A stretch of DNA of 64,000 bases from Gemmatirosa kalamazoonensis (GTDB lineage: Bacteria; Gemmatimonadota; Gemmatimonadetes; Gemmatimonadales; Gemmatimonadaceae): the NCBI RefSeq assembly GCF_000522985.1, contig NZ_CP007128.1, forward strand, positions 1,162,220-1,226,219, read 5' to 3'. This document shows positions 18,033-26,953 of the stretch, piece by piece. Every line of letters begins with the position of its first letter. The stretch's first letter is position 1. Under the pieces are notes generated by a model that saw nothing but the letters and a program-made list of their open reading frames with translations, had not been told where the DNA came from and searched no databases. The position numbers and the translations under genes are program-made.

Positions 18033-19271
18033 ATGAGACACCACGTCATGCTTCGCAGCCTTCTCCTTCCTCTCGCCGTAGCGCTCATGTCCAGCGCCGC
18101 CGGAGCGCAGAACCCCGAGATCGTCGTCCGCGCCGGCCGCCTCCTCGACGGCGGCGGCGGATCCCAGACGAACGTCGACGTCACCGTGCGCGACGGAAAG
18201 ATCGCGAGCATCCGACCCGCGTCCGGCGCGCTGCCGCCTAACGGCATCGATCTGAGCCGACGCACGCTGCTCCCCGGCCTGATCGACACGCACGTGCACC
18301 TCGGCTGGTATCTGAACGACAAGGACCGCCTGCACACCGACGACGACGGCGATCCGCCGGGGAAGCAGGCGCTCGCCCACGCCGGCAACGCGTGGGCGAC
18401 GCTGCGCGCGGGCTTCACCACGGTGCAGAGCGTCGGGGAGCCGGACAACAAGCCGCTCCGCGACGCCATCGCGGCCGGCCGCATCCCGGGGCCGCGCGTC
18501 CTCACGTCGTTAGGCTCGCTGAACGAGCGTACGCGCGGCGGATCGCCCGACTCGCTGCGCGCCGCGGTGCGGCGCTTCAAGGACCAGGGCGCGGACCTCA
18601 TCAAGGTCTTCGCGAGCAAGAGCATCCGCGACGGCGGCGAGGCGACGATGACCGACGAGCAGCTCGCCGCCGCGTGCGGCGAGGCGAAGGCGGTGGGCCT
18701 CCGCACGCTCGTCCACGCCCACTCCGCCGAGTCGATCAAGCGCGCGGTGCGCGCCGGCTGCACGCAGATCGAGCACGGCGTGTTCGTCGACGCCGAGGCG
18801 CTGAAGATGATGGCCGACCGCGGCGTGTGGTTCGACCCGCAGTGTGGGCTCGTCTTCCACAACTACCTCGACAACCGCGCGAAGTTCGAGGGGATCGGCA
18901 ACTACAACGCGGCCGGCTTCGCGGCCATGGAGCAGGCGATCCCGCTCGCCGAGCAGGGGATCCGCAACGCGCTCGCGACGCCCGGTCTCAAGCTCGTCTT
19001 CGGCACCGACGCGGTGGCCGGCGCGCACGGCCGCAACGCCGAGGAGCTGATCTGCCGCGTGCGTCGCGCCGGTCAGTCGCCGATGGACGCGATTGCCAGC
19101 GCCACCTCGCGCGCCGCCGAGTCGCTCGGCCTCGGCACGCTGCTGGGGCGCGTCGCCGCGGGCTACGCCGCCGACCTCGTCGCCACCGACGGCGACCCGT
19201 CGCACGACATCGAGGCGCTGCGTCGCGTGCGGTTCGTCATGCGCGCGGGGAAGATCTACGTGAACGAATAG
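18033..19271 (+). CDS. Exported amidohydrolase
   Basis: A 412-residue protein. Start ATG 18033 follows GAGGAG at 18025 and gives a clean signal peptide (LRSLLLPLAVALMSSAAGA, then QN). The metal site is shown by LPGLIDTHVHLGW (H-x-H near residue 86), a Lys in DLIKVFASKS, His in LVHAHSAES and QIEHGVF, and the final Asp in VFGTDAVAGAHG. The overall order matches the imidazolonepropionase/Xaa-Pro dipeptidase-like branch of the amidohydrolase superfamily. It probably hydrolyses a C-N or peptide-like bond in the periplasm. The stop TAG lies in the left arm of a long repeat hairpin. Confidence 0.85.
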   Translation: MRHHVMLRSLLLPLAVALMSSAAGAQNPEIVVRAGRLLDGGGGSQTNVDVTVRDGKIASIRPASGALPPNGIDLSRRTLLPGLIDTHVHLGWYLNDKDRLHTDDDGDPPGKQALAHAGNAWATLRAGFTTVQSVGEPDNKPLRDAIAAGRIPGPRVLTSLGSLNERTRGGSPDSLRAAVRRFKDQGADLIKVFASKSIRDGGEATMTDEQLAAACGEAKAVGLRTLVHAHSAESIKRAVRAGCTQIEHGVFVDAEALKMMADRGVWFDPQCGLVFHNYLDNRAKFEGIGNYNAAGFAAMEQAIPLAEQGIRNALATPGLKLVFGTDAVAGAHGRNAEELICRVRRAGQSPMDAIASATSRAAESLGLGTLLGRVAAGYAADLVATDGDPSHDIEALRRVRFVMRAGKIYVNE

Positions 19272-19363
19272 GGCAGGAGGGCAGGAGGGCAGGAGGGCAG
19301 GAGACCTTTTGGCCCTCCTGCCCTCGCGCGTTTCGCGCGCGCCCTCCTGCCCTCCTGCCCTAT
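19268..19363. terminator. Repeat-armed hairpin (GGGCAGGA units) spanning two convergent stops
   Basis: Four tandem GGGCAGGA units on the left are matched by complementary units on the right. At least 23 bp at 19268-19290 pair perfectly with 19341-19363, and a small CGCGCG-TTT-CGCGCG hairpin lies in the distal part. The left arm includes the TAG of the amidohydrolase and the right arm includes the stop of the possible minus-strand small gene. There is no T-tract, so the terminator role is inferred from position and stem strength. Confidence 0.7.
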
Positions 19364-19608
19364 CGGATCAGCGCCTCGATCCCCACCGTGCGCCGGCTGC
19401 CGTCCGGCGCGGTCACGGAGCGGCGCTTCACGGTGATGCTGCCGCCGTCGGCGAAGACGCGCAGCGAGAGCTCCACGTCGGCCGCCGACGCGGGCTCGTC
19501 GACGCGGCGGACCAGACGCAGCGCCGTCGACCCGACCGGCGCGGGGTCGCGTCGGCTCGACGGGAGCGGACGGGAGTACGGGGTCGTGCCGCCTTGGATC
19601 GGTCGCAC
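19360..19608 (-). CDS. Possible small protein, unknown
   Basis: An 82-residue reading frame from a GTG. Its C-terminus (VELSLRVFADGGSITVKRRSVTAPDG) reads like a genuine beta-rich protein, unlike the Arg/Ala-rich text of shadow frames. The stop lies in the right arm of the hairpin, exactly as at other convergent gene pairs in this window, which supports it. No strong ribosome-binding site is seen and the frame stays open upstream to about 19956, so the start is uncertain. I recognise no family. Confidence 0.4.
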   Translation of the reverse strand: MRPIQGGTTPYSRPLPSSRRDPAPVGSTALRLVRRVDEPASAADVELSLRVFADGGSITVKRRSVTAPDGSRRTVGIEALIR

Positions 19609-19931
19609 GCGCGCGGCGGATGGTGAGGAGCATGAGGGACGGCGTGCTCCGCGGTGTGGCACGAAGCGCGCCCGATGCCGCGCGCCGCGCCAGCCGCAGC
19701 GCGTAGACGGCGCGTAGAGGGCGCGGCGCGACGCACGCCCCGCACCGAGACGCTCCGGTGCCGCGACCGCGCCGCAGCGGCGTGGCGTGCGCGCCACACG
19801 TGGACGGGCCGTGGACGCGGTGCGACACTCCGCCCGTGTGGCCGGTGCCGCCCCACGCTCCCACGCAGTAAATCTGTCCGAGCCCGTCCCGCCGACGATT
19901 CTCGTCCCCCCCCACGCCGCCCGCCTTCCGG
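19609..19931. other. Intergenic region before the M28 peptidase gene
   Basis: About 320 nt that would hold the divergent promoters of the small minus gene and the M28 peptidase. Long frames exist on the minus strand but their text is Arg/Ala-rich and unconvincing. I see no clear promoter, repeat or RNA gene. Confidence 0.35.
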
Positions 19932-21551
19932 ATGCCCTCCCGCCGCTTCGTCGCACCGCTGTCGGCCGCGCTGCTCGCGGCGGGCGCGGCGCGTGCGCAG
20001 CCCGCGGCTGCGCAGCCCGCGGCGCCGGGCGGGGACGACGCAGCGGTGATCGCGCGGCTGCGCGACGCCGGCGCGGCCGGGTCGCAGGTGCTGCGCACGG
20101 CGACGATCCTCTCCGACGTGTTCGGCCCGCGGCTCGCCGGATCCCCGAACTACCGCGCGGCGGCCGAGTGGGCGCGCAGGGAGCTCGCGAGCTACGGCCT
20201 CGCCGCGCATCTCGAGGCGTGGGGCACGCGCGCGGGACGCTCGTGGGCGCCGACGCATCACTCGGTGGAGCTGGTCGCGCCGTACTACGCGCGACTCGTC
20301 GCGTACCCCAAGGCGTGGAGCCCGCCCACCGCGGGCATCGTGCGCGGCACCCCGGTGCTCGTCACCGACGTGCGCGCGGACACCGACGTGGCGCGCTACG
20401 GCGACCGGCTGCGCGGCAGGATTGTGCTGTTAGGCGCGCCGCCCGGCCCGGACACGAGCGCGCTCCGGCCGCTCGCCCACCGGTGGGACGCGCGCGAGCT
20501 CGACTCCCTCGCGCGGCTCTCCGACCCCGGCTCGCCACGCGACTACTGGGAGGACGCGGGCGGGTACGCCGAGGGAGTCCGGCGGCGGAACGCCGTCTCC
20601 ATCGCGTTAGGCCGCGCCGGCGTCGCCGCCGTGCTGGAGCCGAGCGCGAGCCCGTATGCGGTGCTCGTCGGCTCGTTCCAGGCATACGACAGCGACGTCT
20701 CCGGCGCGCCGCCGTCGTTCCGCGTCGCGCGCGGCGACTACACGCGCGTCGTCAACCTGCTGCGCCTCGCCGCCGCCGCGGGCCAGCCGGCACCGGTGGT
20801 CGCGCTCGACCTCGCGACGGCGTCGGTCGCGCCGCGCACGCGCGCCGATTCCACCGGCTACGACGTCATCGCCGAGCTGCCGGGGAGCGACCCGGCGACG
20901 AGCGGCGAGGTGGTGATGGTCGGCGCCCACTTCGACTCGTGGACCGCGGGCACCGGCGCGACCGACAACGCCGCCGGTGCCGCGGTCGCGATGGAGGCGC
21001 TGCGGCTGCTGCACGTCGCCGGCGCGCGGCCGCGACGCACGATCCGCGTCGCGCTGTGGGACGGCGAGGAGCACGAGGACTACTTCGGATCGCTCGGCTA
21101 CGTGCGGCGCCACTTCGGCGACCCGGAGACGATGCAGCTCCGCCCCGAGCACGGATCCATCTCCGCGTACTTCAACTTCGACCACGGCACGGGACGGGTG
21201 CGCGGCGTGCGGCTGCAGGGGAACGCCGCCGCGCGCCCGTTCCTCGAGCGCATGCTCGCGCCGCTCGCCGACCTCGGCGCGACGACGGTGACGCTCGCGA
21301 ACGCGGGGAGCACCGACCACATGCCGTTCGCGGCGGTCGGCGTCCCCGCGTTCACGTTCGTGCAGGACCCGCTGCACTACGAGGCGCTGACGCACCACAC
21401 GAACGCCGACGTCGCCGCGAACCTGCTCCCCGCGGACCTGCAGCAGGCCGCGCTCGTGACCGCCGCGGTCCTGTATCAGACCGCGAACCTGCCGGGGAAG
21501 CTGCCGCGCCTCCCGCTTCCGCCGCCGCACGCGCCTAACGCTTCCCGATGA
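19932..21551 (+). CDS. Secreted M28-family zinc peptidase (carboxypeptidase Q-like)
   Basis: A 539-residue protein with a signal peptide (FVAPLSAALLAAGAARA, cut before QP). An inserted PA-like domain occupies roughly residues 110-290. The peptidase core has MVGAHFDSWTAGTGATDNAAG near 330 (His and Asp ligands), LWDGEEHEDYFGSLGYV (Glu base and ligand), and the final His in LTHHTNAD. The arrangement matches the M28B/PGCP group, which trims peptides or dipeptides outside the cytoplasm. Its stop overlaps the start of the GNAT gene (ATGA). Confidence 0.88.
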   Translation: MPSRRFVAPLSAALLAAGAARAQPAAAQPAAPGGDDAAVIARLRDAGAAGSQVLRTATILSDVFGPRLAGSPNYRAAAEWARRELASYGLAAHLEAWGTRAGRSWAPTHHSVELVAPYYARLVAYPKAWSPPTAGIVRGTPVLVTDVRADTDVARYGDRLRGRIVLLGAPPGPDTSALRPLAHRWDARELDSLARLSDPGSPRDYWEDAGGYAEGVRRRNAVSIALGRAGVAAVLEPSASPYAVLVGSFQAYDSDVSGAPPSFRVARGDYTRVVNLLRLAAAAGQPAPVVALDLATASVAPRTRADSTGYDVIAELPGSDPATSGEVVMVGAHFDSWTAGTGATDNAAGAAVAMEALRLLHVAGARPRRTIRVALWDGEEHEDYFGSLGYVRRHFGDPETMQLRPEHGSISAYFNFDHGTGRVRGVRLQGNAAARPFLERMLAPLADLGATTVTLANAGSTDHMPFAAVGVPAFTFVQDPLHYEALTHHTNADVAANLLPADLQQAALVTAAVLYQTANLPGKLPRLPLPPPHAPNASR

Positions 21552-22009
21552 CGATTCCGATCGAGCCCGCGCGATGGGACGACGCGCCGGCGATCGCCGC
21601 GCTGAACAACCTCTTCGCGCCCGACGGCCTCACGCTGTCGCGCACGCCCACGTTCGTGGCGGAGCGGATCGACGGCTATCGGGTGGCGCGCGACGAGAGC
21701 GGCATCGTCGCCTGCGTGGCGGTCGACGACTACTCGCCGTCGCTCGGTGAGCTCATCTCGCTCGCCGTCGCGCCGGAAGCGCAGGGGCGCGGGCTCGGGC
21801 GACGGCTCGTCACCGAGGCGGAACGCGTGGCGCGGCAGCGCGGCTACGGCGAGCTGTTCGCCGTGTCGCTCGCCGACGGGCTGTTCCTCGGGCTCGGCTG
21901 GGAGGAGACGAGCATCGTGTGCTACCCCGAGAAGCAGGCGCGCTACCGCCTCGTGTCGCGCTCCGAGCTCGCCATCGGGCGGAAGTTCTGCTTCGCGGTG
22001 AGGCCGTGA
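21548..22009 (+). CDS. GNAT-family N-acetyltransferase
   Basis: A 153-residue protein. The acetyl-CoA site is ISLAVAPEAQGRGLGRRLVTEAERVA (the Q-x-x-G-x-G pattern), preceded by strands VACVAVDDYSPSLGEL. The C-terminal SLADGLFLGLGWEE fits the last GNAT motif. It would acetylate an amine on a small molecule or a protein; the acceptor cannot be told. The ATG overlaps the M28 stop by 4 nt, so the two are coupled. The gene ends just before a repeat-armed hairpin. Confidence 0.85.
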   Translation: MTIPIEPARWDDAPAIAALNNLFAPDGLTLSRTPTFVAERIDGYRVARDESGIVACVAVDDYSPSLGELISLAVAPEAQGRGLGRRLVTEAERVARQRGYGELFAVSLADGLFLGLGWEETSIVCYPEKQARYRLVSRSELAIGRKFCFAVRP

Positions 22010-22017
22010 CGACTACC

Positions 22018-22093
22018 AGGGCAGGAGGGCAGGAGCGCAGGAGGGCAGGAGCCGCCCCTCTCCTGCCCTCCTGCGCTCCTGCTCTCGTGCCCT
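22018..22093. terminator. Repeat-armed hairpin (GGGCAGGA units) between tandem genes
   Basis: Left arm 22018-22050 and right arm 22061-22093 are complementary over 33 bp with two mismatches. Both arms consist of GGGCAGGA/GCGCAGGA units like the hairpin at 19268. It separates the GNAT stop from the epimerase GTG at 22104, so it could end transcription between tandem genes. No T-tract is present. Confidence 0.65.
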
Positions 22094-22103
22094 CGGGGGT
22101 CTC

Positions 22104-23141
22104 GTGATCGCCGTCGTCACCGGCTCGTCGGGCTTCATCGGCTCGCGGCTCGTCGATGCGCTCGTGTGGCGCGGATGGACCGTGCGGCGGCTCGCGCGCG
22201 CCGGCACGCGGCTCGCCGCGGCGCCGGGCCCCGAGCCGCCGCCGCCGCCCGGACAGCCGGCGCCGTTAGGCAGGCGCGAGACCCACGTCGTGGACTACGC
22301 GCGGCCGGAGACGCTCGAGACGTCGCCGGCGTTCGACGGCGCGGACGTCGTGTTCCACCTCGCGGCGGTGACGAAGGCGCGCGGCGACGACGCGTTCCGC
22401 GCCGCGAACGTCGCGCCCACACGCGCGCTGCTCGACGCGCTCGCGGCGCGCGCGGCACGCGGGCTGCCGCCGCCGCGCCGCTTCCTGTTCGTCTCCTCGC
22501 AGGCCGCGGCGGGCCCCGCGCTCACCCCCGAGCGACCCGTCACCGAGGACGATCCGCCGCAGCCGTTCGAGCCGTACGGCAAGAGCAAGCTCGAGGCGGA
22601 ACGCGTCGTGCGCGAGCAGCGCGCGGTGCCGTGGACGATCGTTAGGCCGAGCGCGGTGTACGGGCCCGGCGACACCGACTTCCTCGCGCTGTTCCGTCAG
22701 GCGGCGCACGGGGTCGGCGTGTACCCCGGCTCGCGCGAGGCGCGGCTGTCGATCGTGTACGTGGACGACCTCGTCGACGCGGTGCTGCGCGCGGGCACGA
22801 TGCCGGCGGCGGCGGGACACGTCTACTTCGTCGAGTCGGAAGCGGTGTCGTGGCGCGACGTGTACAAGGCCGCCGCGTCGGCCGCGCACTTCTCGCTGCG
22901 CTTCGAGCTCGACGTGCCGACGTGGGTGCTCGGCGTCGCCGGACGCGCGGGCGACGTCGCGTCGCGGCTGTTGCGGCGGCCCACGCTCGTCAGCTCGCAG
23001 AAGGTGACGCTCGGCAAGCCGCGATGGTGGCTGTGCGACGGCACGCGCGCGCGCGAGGAGCTCGGCGTGGTCGCACGCGTGTCGCTCGCCGACGGCGCGA
23101 AGCGAACGATGCGCTGGTACCGCTCGCAGGGGTGGATCTGA
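22104..23141 (+). CDS. NAD-dependent epimerase/dehydratase (extended SDR)
   Basis: A 345-residue protein starting with GTG at 22104, only 11 nt after the hairpin. The Rossmann motif is VVTGSSGFIGSRL near residues 4-16. DVVFHLAAVTK marks the SDR NNAG-equivalent strand, and YGKSK carries the catalytic Tyr and Lys, preceded by VSSQAA with the Ser. SIVYVDDLVDAVL is the conserved C-terminal feature of extended SDRs that modify nucleotide sugars or sterols. The real substrate is unknown. No ribosome-binding site stands out. Confidence 0.85.
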   Translation: MIAVVTGSSGFIGSRLVDALVWRGWTVRRLARAGTRLAAAPGPEPPPPPGQPAPLGRRETHVVDYARPETLETSPAFDGADVVFHLAAVTKARGDDAFRAANVAPTRALLDALAARAARGLPPPRRFLFVSSQAAAGPALTPERPVTEDDPPQPFEPYGKSKLEAERVVREQRAVPWTIVRPSAVYGPGDTDFLALFRQAAHGVGVYPGSREARLSIVYVDDLVDAVLRAGTMPAAAGHVYFVESEAVSWRDVYKAAASAAHFSLRFELDVPTWVLGVAGRAGDVASRLLRRPTLVSSQKVTLGKPRWWLCDGTRAREELGVVARVSLADGAKRTMRWYRSQGWI

Positions 23142-23222
23142 CGAGCGTGCGACCGCTCCTGCCCGGGCCGTCGCCGTGCTAGCTTCCTGCACGCCGCACG
23201 CGCCACCAGCTTCGTCGTCGCC

Positions 23223-24746
23223 ATGTCGAACAGTCCGGACACGACCGCGTACACGCGCGCCAGCACGGGCGTCGCGGGCCTCGACGAGATCCTCGGCGGT
23301 GGGCTTCCGGTCGATCACCTCTATCTGCTCGACGGCGAGCCGGGCACCGGCAAGACGACGCTCGCGCTCCAGTTCCTCCTCGCCGGCGCCGCGCGCGGCG
23401 CGCGTGGGCTCTACGTCACGCTCTCGGAGAGCCGCGCCGAGCTCCTCGGGGTCGCGTCGTCGCACGGATGGTCGCTGGAGCACGTCGACGTGTTCGAGCT
23501 CGCGAGCGAGACGGGCGTCGGGATGGAGGAGAGCTACACCATCTTCCACCCCGCCGAGGTCGAGCTCCAGCAGACCATCGACGCGGTGCTCGCCGCCGTG
23601 GAGCGACACGACCCGTCGCTCGTCGTGTTCGACTCGCTGTCGGAGATGCGGCTCCTCGCGCGCGACCCGCTGCGCTTCCGCCGTCAGATCCTCACGCTGA
23701 AGCAGTTCTTCGCCGGGCGGCGGTGCACCGTGCTGCTGCTCGACGACAAGACGGCGCCCGAGGGCGACCTGCAGCTCCACAGCCTCGCGCACGGCGTCAT
23801 CGTGCTCGAGCACATCGCGCTGGAGTACGGCGCCGAGCGGCGACGGCTGCAGGTCACGAAGCTGCGCGGGCTCCGCTTCCGCGGCGGCTATCACGACTTC
23901 CGCATCCGGACCGGCGGCATCGCGGTGTACCCGCGCATCCATCAGGTGCCGCCGAGCGACCGGTTGAACGGCGACCTGTTAGGCAGCGGCTCTCCGGAGC
24001 TCGACACGCTACTCGGCGGCGGCATCCAGAGCGGCACGAGCCTGCTCGTCACCGGGCCGGCGGGCACCGGCAAGTCGGTGCTCGTGACGCAGTACGCGTG
24101 CGCCGCCGTGGAGCGCGGGGAGCACGTGCGCTTCTTCATGTTCGACGAGCGGCTCAGCACCTTCCGCCTCCGCAGCGAGGGGCTCGGCATGAACCTCCGC
24201 GAGCCGATCGACGACGGGCGGCTGTGCCTCCAGCAGGTCGAGCCGACCGAGCTGTCCCCCGGCGAGTTCGCGAACCAGGTCGTGCGGGCGGTCGAGGAGG
24301 ACGGCGTGCGCATGATCGTCATCGACTCGATCAACGGCTACCTGCAGTCGATGCCCGAGGAGCGCCTGCTGCCGATCCAGGTGCACGAGCTGCTGAGTTA
24401 TCTCGCGAACGCCGGTGTCACCACGCTGCTCACGCTCGTGCAGCACGGCATCTTCGGCAGCCCGGTCGACGAGGCGGCCGAGGTGAGCTACCTCGCCGAC
24501 GCCGTGATTCTCCTCCGCTACTTCGAGGTGCACGGCGCGGTGAAGCAGGCGGTCTCGGTGGTGAAGAAGCGCACCGGCGATCACGAACGGACCATTCGAG
24601 AGTGTCGCGTGGAGCGTAACGGGCTGCGCGTGGGCGAGCCGCTGCGCGAGTTCCAGGGCGTGCTCACCGGCGTGCCGCACTACACGGGCACGATGGAGCC
24701 GCTGCTGCGCGACGCCGACGGAAGCCGGACGCGTCCACAGCCGTGA
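23223..24746 (+). CDS. Double-domain KaiC-like ATPase
   Basis: A 507-residue protein with two RecA/KaiC domains. The first has FVDEIL-type text ([11 protein letters not shown]) and Walker [10 protein letters not shown] near residue 38; the second repeats this as [12 protein letters not shown] with GPAGTGKSV near 278. Walker B-like strands are [11 protein letters not shown] and [10 protein letters not shown]. The C-terminus ([33 protein letters not shown]) is standard for the broad bacterial KaiC-like family rather than cyanobacterial clock KaiC. Its stop overlaps the GTG start of a histidine kinase, so the pair probably acts as a signalling module. No kaiA or kaiB is present here. Confidence 0.9.
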   Translation: MSNSPDTTAYTRASTGVAGLDEILGGGLPVDHLYLLDGEPGTGKTTLALQFLLAGAARGARGLYVTLSESRAELLGVASSHGWSLEHVDVFELASETGVGMEESYTIFHPAEVELQQTIDAVLAAVERHDPSLVVFDSLSEMRLLARDPLRFRRQILTLKQFFAGRRCTVLLLDDKTAPEGDLQLHSLAHGVIVLEHIALEYGAERRRLQVTKLRGLRFRGGYHDFRIRTGGIAVYPRIHQVPPSDRLNGDLLGSGSPELDTLLGGGIQSGTSLLVTGPAGTGKSVLVTQYACAAVERGEHVRFFMFDERLSTFRLRSEGLGMNLREPIDDGRLCLQQVEPTELSPGEFANQVVRAVEEDGVRMIVIDSINGYLQSMPEERLLPIQVHELLSYLANAGVTTLLTLVQHGIFGSPVDEAAEVSYLADAVILLRYFEVHGAVKQAVSVVKKRTGDHERTIRECRVERNGLRVGEPLREFQGVLTGVPHYTGTMEPLLRDADGSRTRPQP

Positions 24747-26407
24747 CGACGGCGGTGAGCGCCGCAGGGGTGGCCGGCGCCGCATCCGTGGAGCGCGTGG
24801 AGCGCGTGGAGCGCGTGGAGCGCGTCGAGCGCGTGGGGCGGGTGGCGATCCTCGCGCCGACGGGGCGCGACGCGCGCATGGCCGCGTCCGTGCTCGAGCG
24901 CGTGGGGTTGGAGCCGCTCGTCTGCGCCGACGTGCCGGCGGTGCGGGCCGCGCTCGCCGCGCTCGACGAGCCGCTCGGCGTGCTGCTCGTCGCCGAGGAG
25001 GCGCTGTACGCCGCGCCGCGCGCGGAGCTGCTCGCGGCGCTCGACGCGCAGCCGTCGTGGTCCGACGTACCGATCGTCGTGCTCACCGGCGAGGAGGCGC
25101 TCGCGCGCGCCGTCCCGCGCGGCCTCGCGCCCCTCGTCGCGCGCGGCAACGTCACGCTGCTCGAGCGTCCGGTACGCGTGGCGACGCTCGTCACGACGCT
25201 GCGCGCCGCGCTCCACGCCCGCCGCCGGCAGCTCGACCTGCGCGACCATCTCGAGCAGCGGCGGCGCGCCGAGCAGACGCTCCGCGAGAGCGAGTCGCGG
25301 CTGCGCGACGCCGTGTCGTCGGCGCCGTACCCGCTCATGCTGCACGCGGAGGACGGCGAGATCCTGCAGCTCAGTCGCGCGTGGACCGCGACGACCGGCT
25401 ACGCCGCGGAGGAGCTGCGCACGACGCAGGAGTGGCGGCTGCGCGCCCACGTCGGCGACGCGCCCGCGTTCGGCGACGACGCACCGGGGACGGCGCGCGC
25501 CGCGGGCGAGTGGCTGGTGCGCACCGCGGACGGCGTGGAGCGCACGTGGGACGTGCACACCGTGGCGCTCGCGCCGCTCCCCGACGGGCGTCGGCTGCGC
25601 CTCACCGCGGCCGCCGACGTCACCGCGTACCGCGAGCTCGTGGAGCGCGAGCGCGACGCGCGCGAGCAGGCCGAGGCGGCGAACCGCGCGAAGAGCGAGT
25701 TCCTCGCGATGATGAGCCACGAGCTGCGCACGCCGCTGAACGCGATCGCCGGTTACGCGCAGCTCCTCACGCTCGGCGTGCGCGGGCCGGTGACCGAGGC
25801 GCAGCGGCAGGATCTCGAGCGCATCGACCGCAGCCAGCGGCACCTGCTGTCGCTCATCAACGACATCCTCAACTTCGCGAAGATCGAGGCCGGGCACGTG
25901 GCGCTCGAGGTGCGCGACGTGCCCGTGCGCGACGTGCTGCGCGGCGTCGAGCCGCTCGTCGCGCCGCAGCTGCGCGCGAAGTCGCTGCGCTTCGTGGACG
26001 GCGTGGCGGGGTGCGAGCTGGTGCTGCGCGCGGATCCGGAGAAGACGCAGCAGATCCTGCTGAACCTCATCTCGAACGCGATCAAGTTCACCGAGCCGGG
26101 CGGGGCGATCACGATCGAGTGCACGGCCGACGGCGACGCCGCGCACGTGGCGGTGAGGGACACGGGGAGCGGCATCCCGGCGGACAAGCTGGCGGCGATC
26201 TTCGAGCCGTTCGTGCAGGTCGAGCGGCACTTCGCGTCGGCGCACGAGGGCACCGGACTCGGGCTGGCGATCAGCCGCGATCTCGCGCGGCGGATGGGCG
26301 GCGAGCTCACCGCGCGCAGCACGCTGGGCGAGGGGGCGGTGTTCACGCTGACGCTGCCGTTGGCGCCGTCGGCGCCGCCATCAGCGGGGCCGCTGGAGCA
26401 CGCCTAA
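24743..26407 (+). CDS. Sensor histidine kinase with N-terminal degenerate receiver and PAS domain
   Basis: A 554-residue protein, GTG start overlapping the KaiC-like stop (GTGA). Residues about 16-32 are tandem V-E-R repeats. About 33-155 form a receiver-like fold, but the strand where the phospho-acceptor Asp should be reads [10 protein letters not shown], and the usual KP is ERP, so it looks like a pseudo-receiver. A PAS domain ([20 protein letters not shown]) follows at about 190-290. The kinase core has H box [10 protein letters not shown] (His near 326), N box [16 protein letters not shown], and G boxes [10 protein letters not shown] and [18 protein letters not shown]. It is cytoplasmic, with no membrane helix. 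The stop TAA is in GCCTAACG. Confidence 0.9.
   Translation: MTTAVSAAGVAGAASVERVERVERVERVERVGRVAILAPTGRDARMAASVLERVGLEPLVCADVPAVRAALAALDEPLGVLLVAEEALYAAPRAELLAALDAQPSWSDVPIVVLTGEEALARAVPRGLAPLVARGNVTLLERPVRVATLVTTLRAALHARRRQLDLRDHLEQRRRAEQTLRESESRLRDAVSSAPYPLMLHAEDGEILQLSRAWTATTGYAAEELRTTQEWRLRAHVGDAPAFGDDAPGTARAAGEWLVRTADGVERTWDVHTVALAPLPDGRRLRLTAAADVTAYRELVERERDAREQAEAANRAKSEFLAMMSHELRTPLNAIAGYAQLLTLGVRGPVTEAQRQDLERIDRSQRHLLSLINDILNFAKIEAGHVALEVRDVPVRDVLRGVEPLVAPQLRAKSLRFVDGVAGCELVLRADPEKTQQILLNLISNAIKFTEPGGAITIECTADGDAAHVAVRDTGSGIPADKLAAIFEPFVQVERHFASAHEGTGLGLAISRDLARRMGGELTARSTLGEGAVFTLTLPLAPSAPPSAGPLEHA
24788..24832 (+). repeat. Five tandem copies of GTGGAGCGC at the start of the kinase gene
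   Basis: Five head-to-tail 9-bp units, the last with one mismatch, encode Val-Glu-Arg repeats between the coupled start and the receiver-like domain. The units keep the frame, so copy-number change would lengthen the N-terminus without breaking the gene. Confidence 0.85.
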
Positions 26408-26515
26408 CGATTTCGTGTCGTGGCATCGCGCGTGCAGCCCTTGATTTCGACGCTCGCTCCGGCGATCGTCCTCGCTGCCCGCCCTGCTCGACGACCGAGA
26501 CGCCGGAGTCTCCGC

Positions 26516-26728
26516 ATGCGCCCACGTCGCCTTCGCAAGACGGTGAAGCAGACGATTCTGCGCCGCCGTAGCGCGTTCTACACGCTCGTGCAGGCGCACG
26601 AGCCGGCCGAGGACGACCTCGTCGATCCGTTCTCGGACCGACACGACGAGACGCTGGCCGCGCTGCTGCGCCCGCACGCCGGGCGCCGGTGGCTCGACCC
26701 GGACCAGCTCGAGCTCTGGGCGGGGTGA
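26516..26728 (+). CDS. Small basic protein of unknown function
   Basis: A 70-residue frame starting at ATG 26516 (GGAG 12 nt upstream). The first half is basic (MRPRRLRKTVKQTILRRRS) and the second acidic and Leu-rich (EDDLVDPFSDRHDETLAALL). It ends RWLDPDQLELWAG. Composition is unlike a shadow frame. The 96-nt gap after the kinase gene and the hairpin immediately downstream suggest it ends this transcription unit. I recognise no family. Confidence 0.5.
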   Translation: MRPRRLRKTVKQTILRRRSAFYTLVQAHEPAEDDLVDPFSDRHDETLAALLRPHAGRRWLDPDQLELWAG

Positions 26729-26763
26729 GCCGTTAGACCCGGCTCGGCACAGCGCGATGTGGC

Positions 26764-26795
26764 ACGCCCCGGGATCCGCGAGGGTCCCGGGGCGT
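26764..26795. terminator. G+C-rich hairpin terminator
   Basis: CGCCCCGGGATCC and GGTCCCGGGGCG pair around a 5-nt loop, 36 nt after the small basic gene. It lies between that gene and the convergent histone-like gene, so it may serve both directions. No T-tract follows. Confidence 0.65.
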
Positions 26796-26953
26796 GATGG
26801 TGAGGGGAGAGGGCACCGCCTTCGTCGAACCACCGGGTGCGGGTTCTCCGTCAATGGCTGCACGCGCCGCGCGCACGAAGGCAAGGCGGCGCGTGCCGCA
26901 CGATGAGTGCCGCGCCGCGCGGCCGCGCCCCGAATGCCGTTCGGTGGCCGGGC

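Noticed and set aside
19268-22093. CRISPR-like arrays in the GGGCAGGA repeats
   Set aside because: Units are 8 bp and adjoin directly without spacers; arms are inverse complements. No cas genes are present.
23223-24746. True circadian kaiABC locus
   Set aside because: Only a broad KaiC-like protein is present, without kaiA or kaiB, and its C-terminus is of the general bacterial type.
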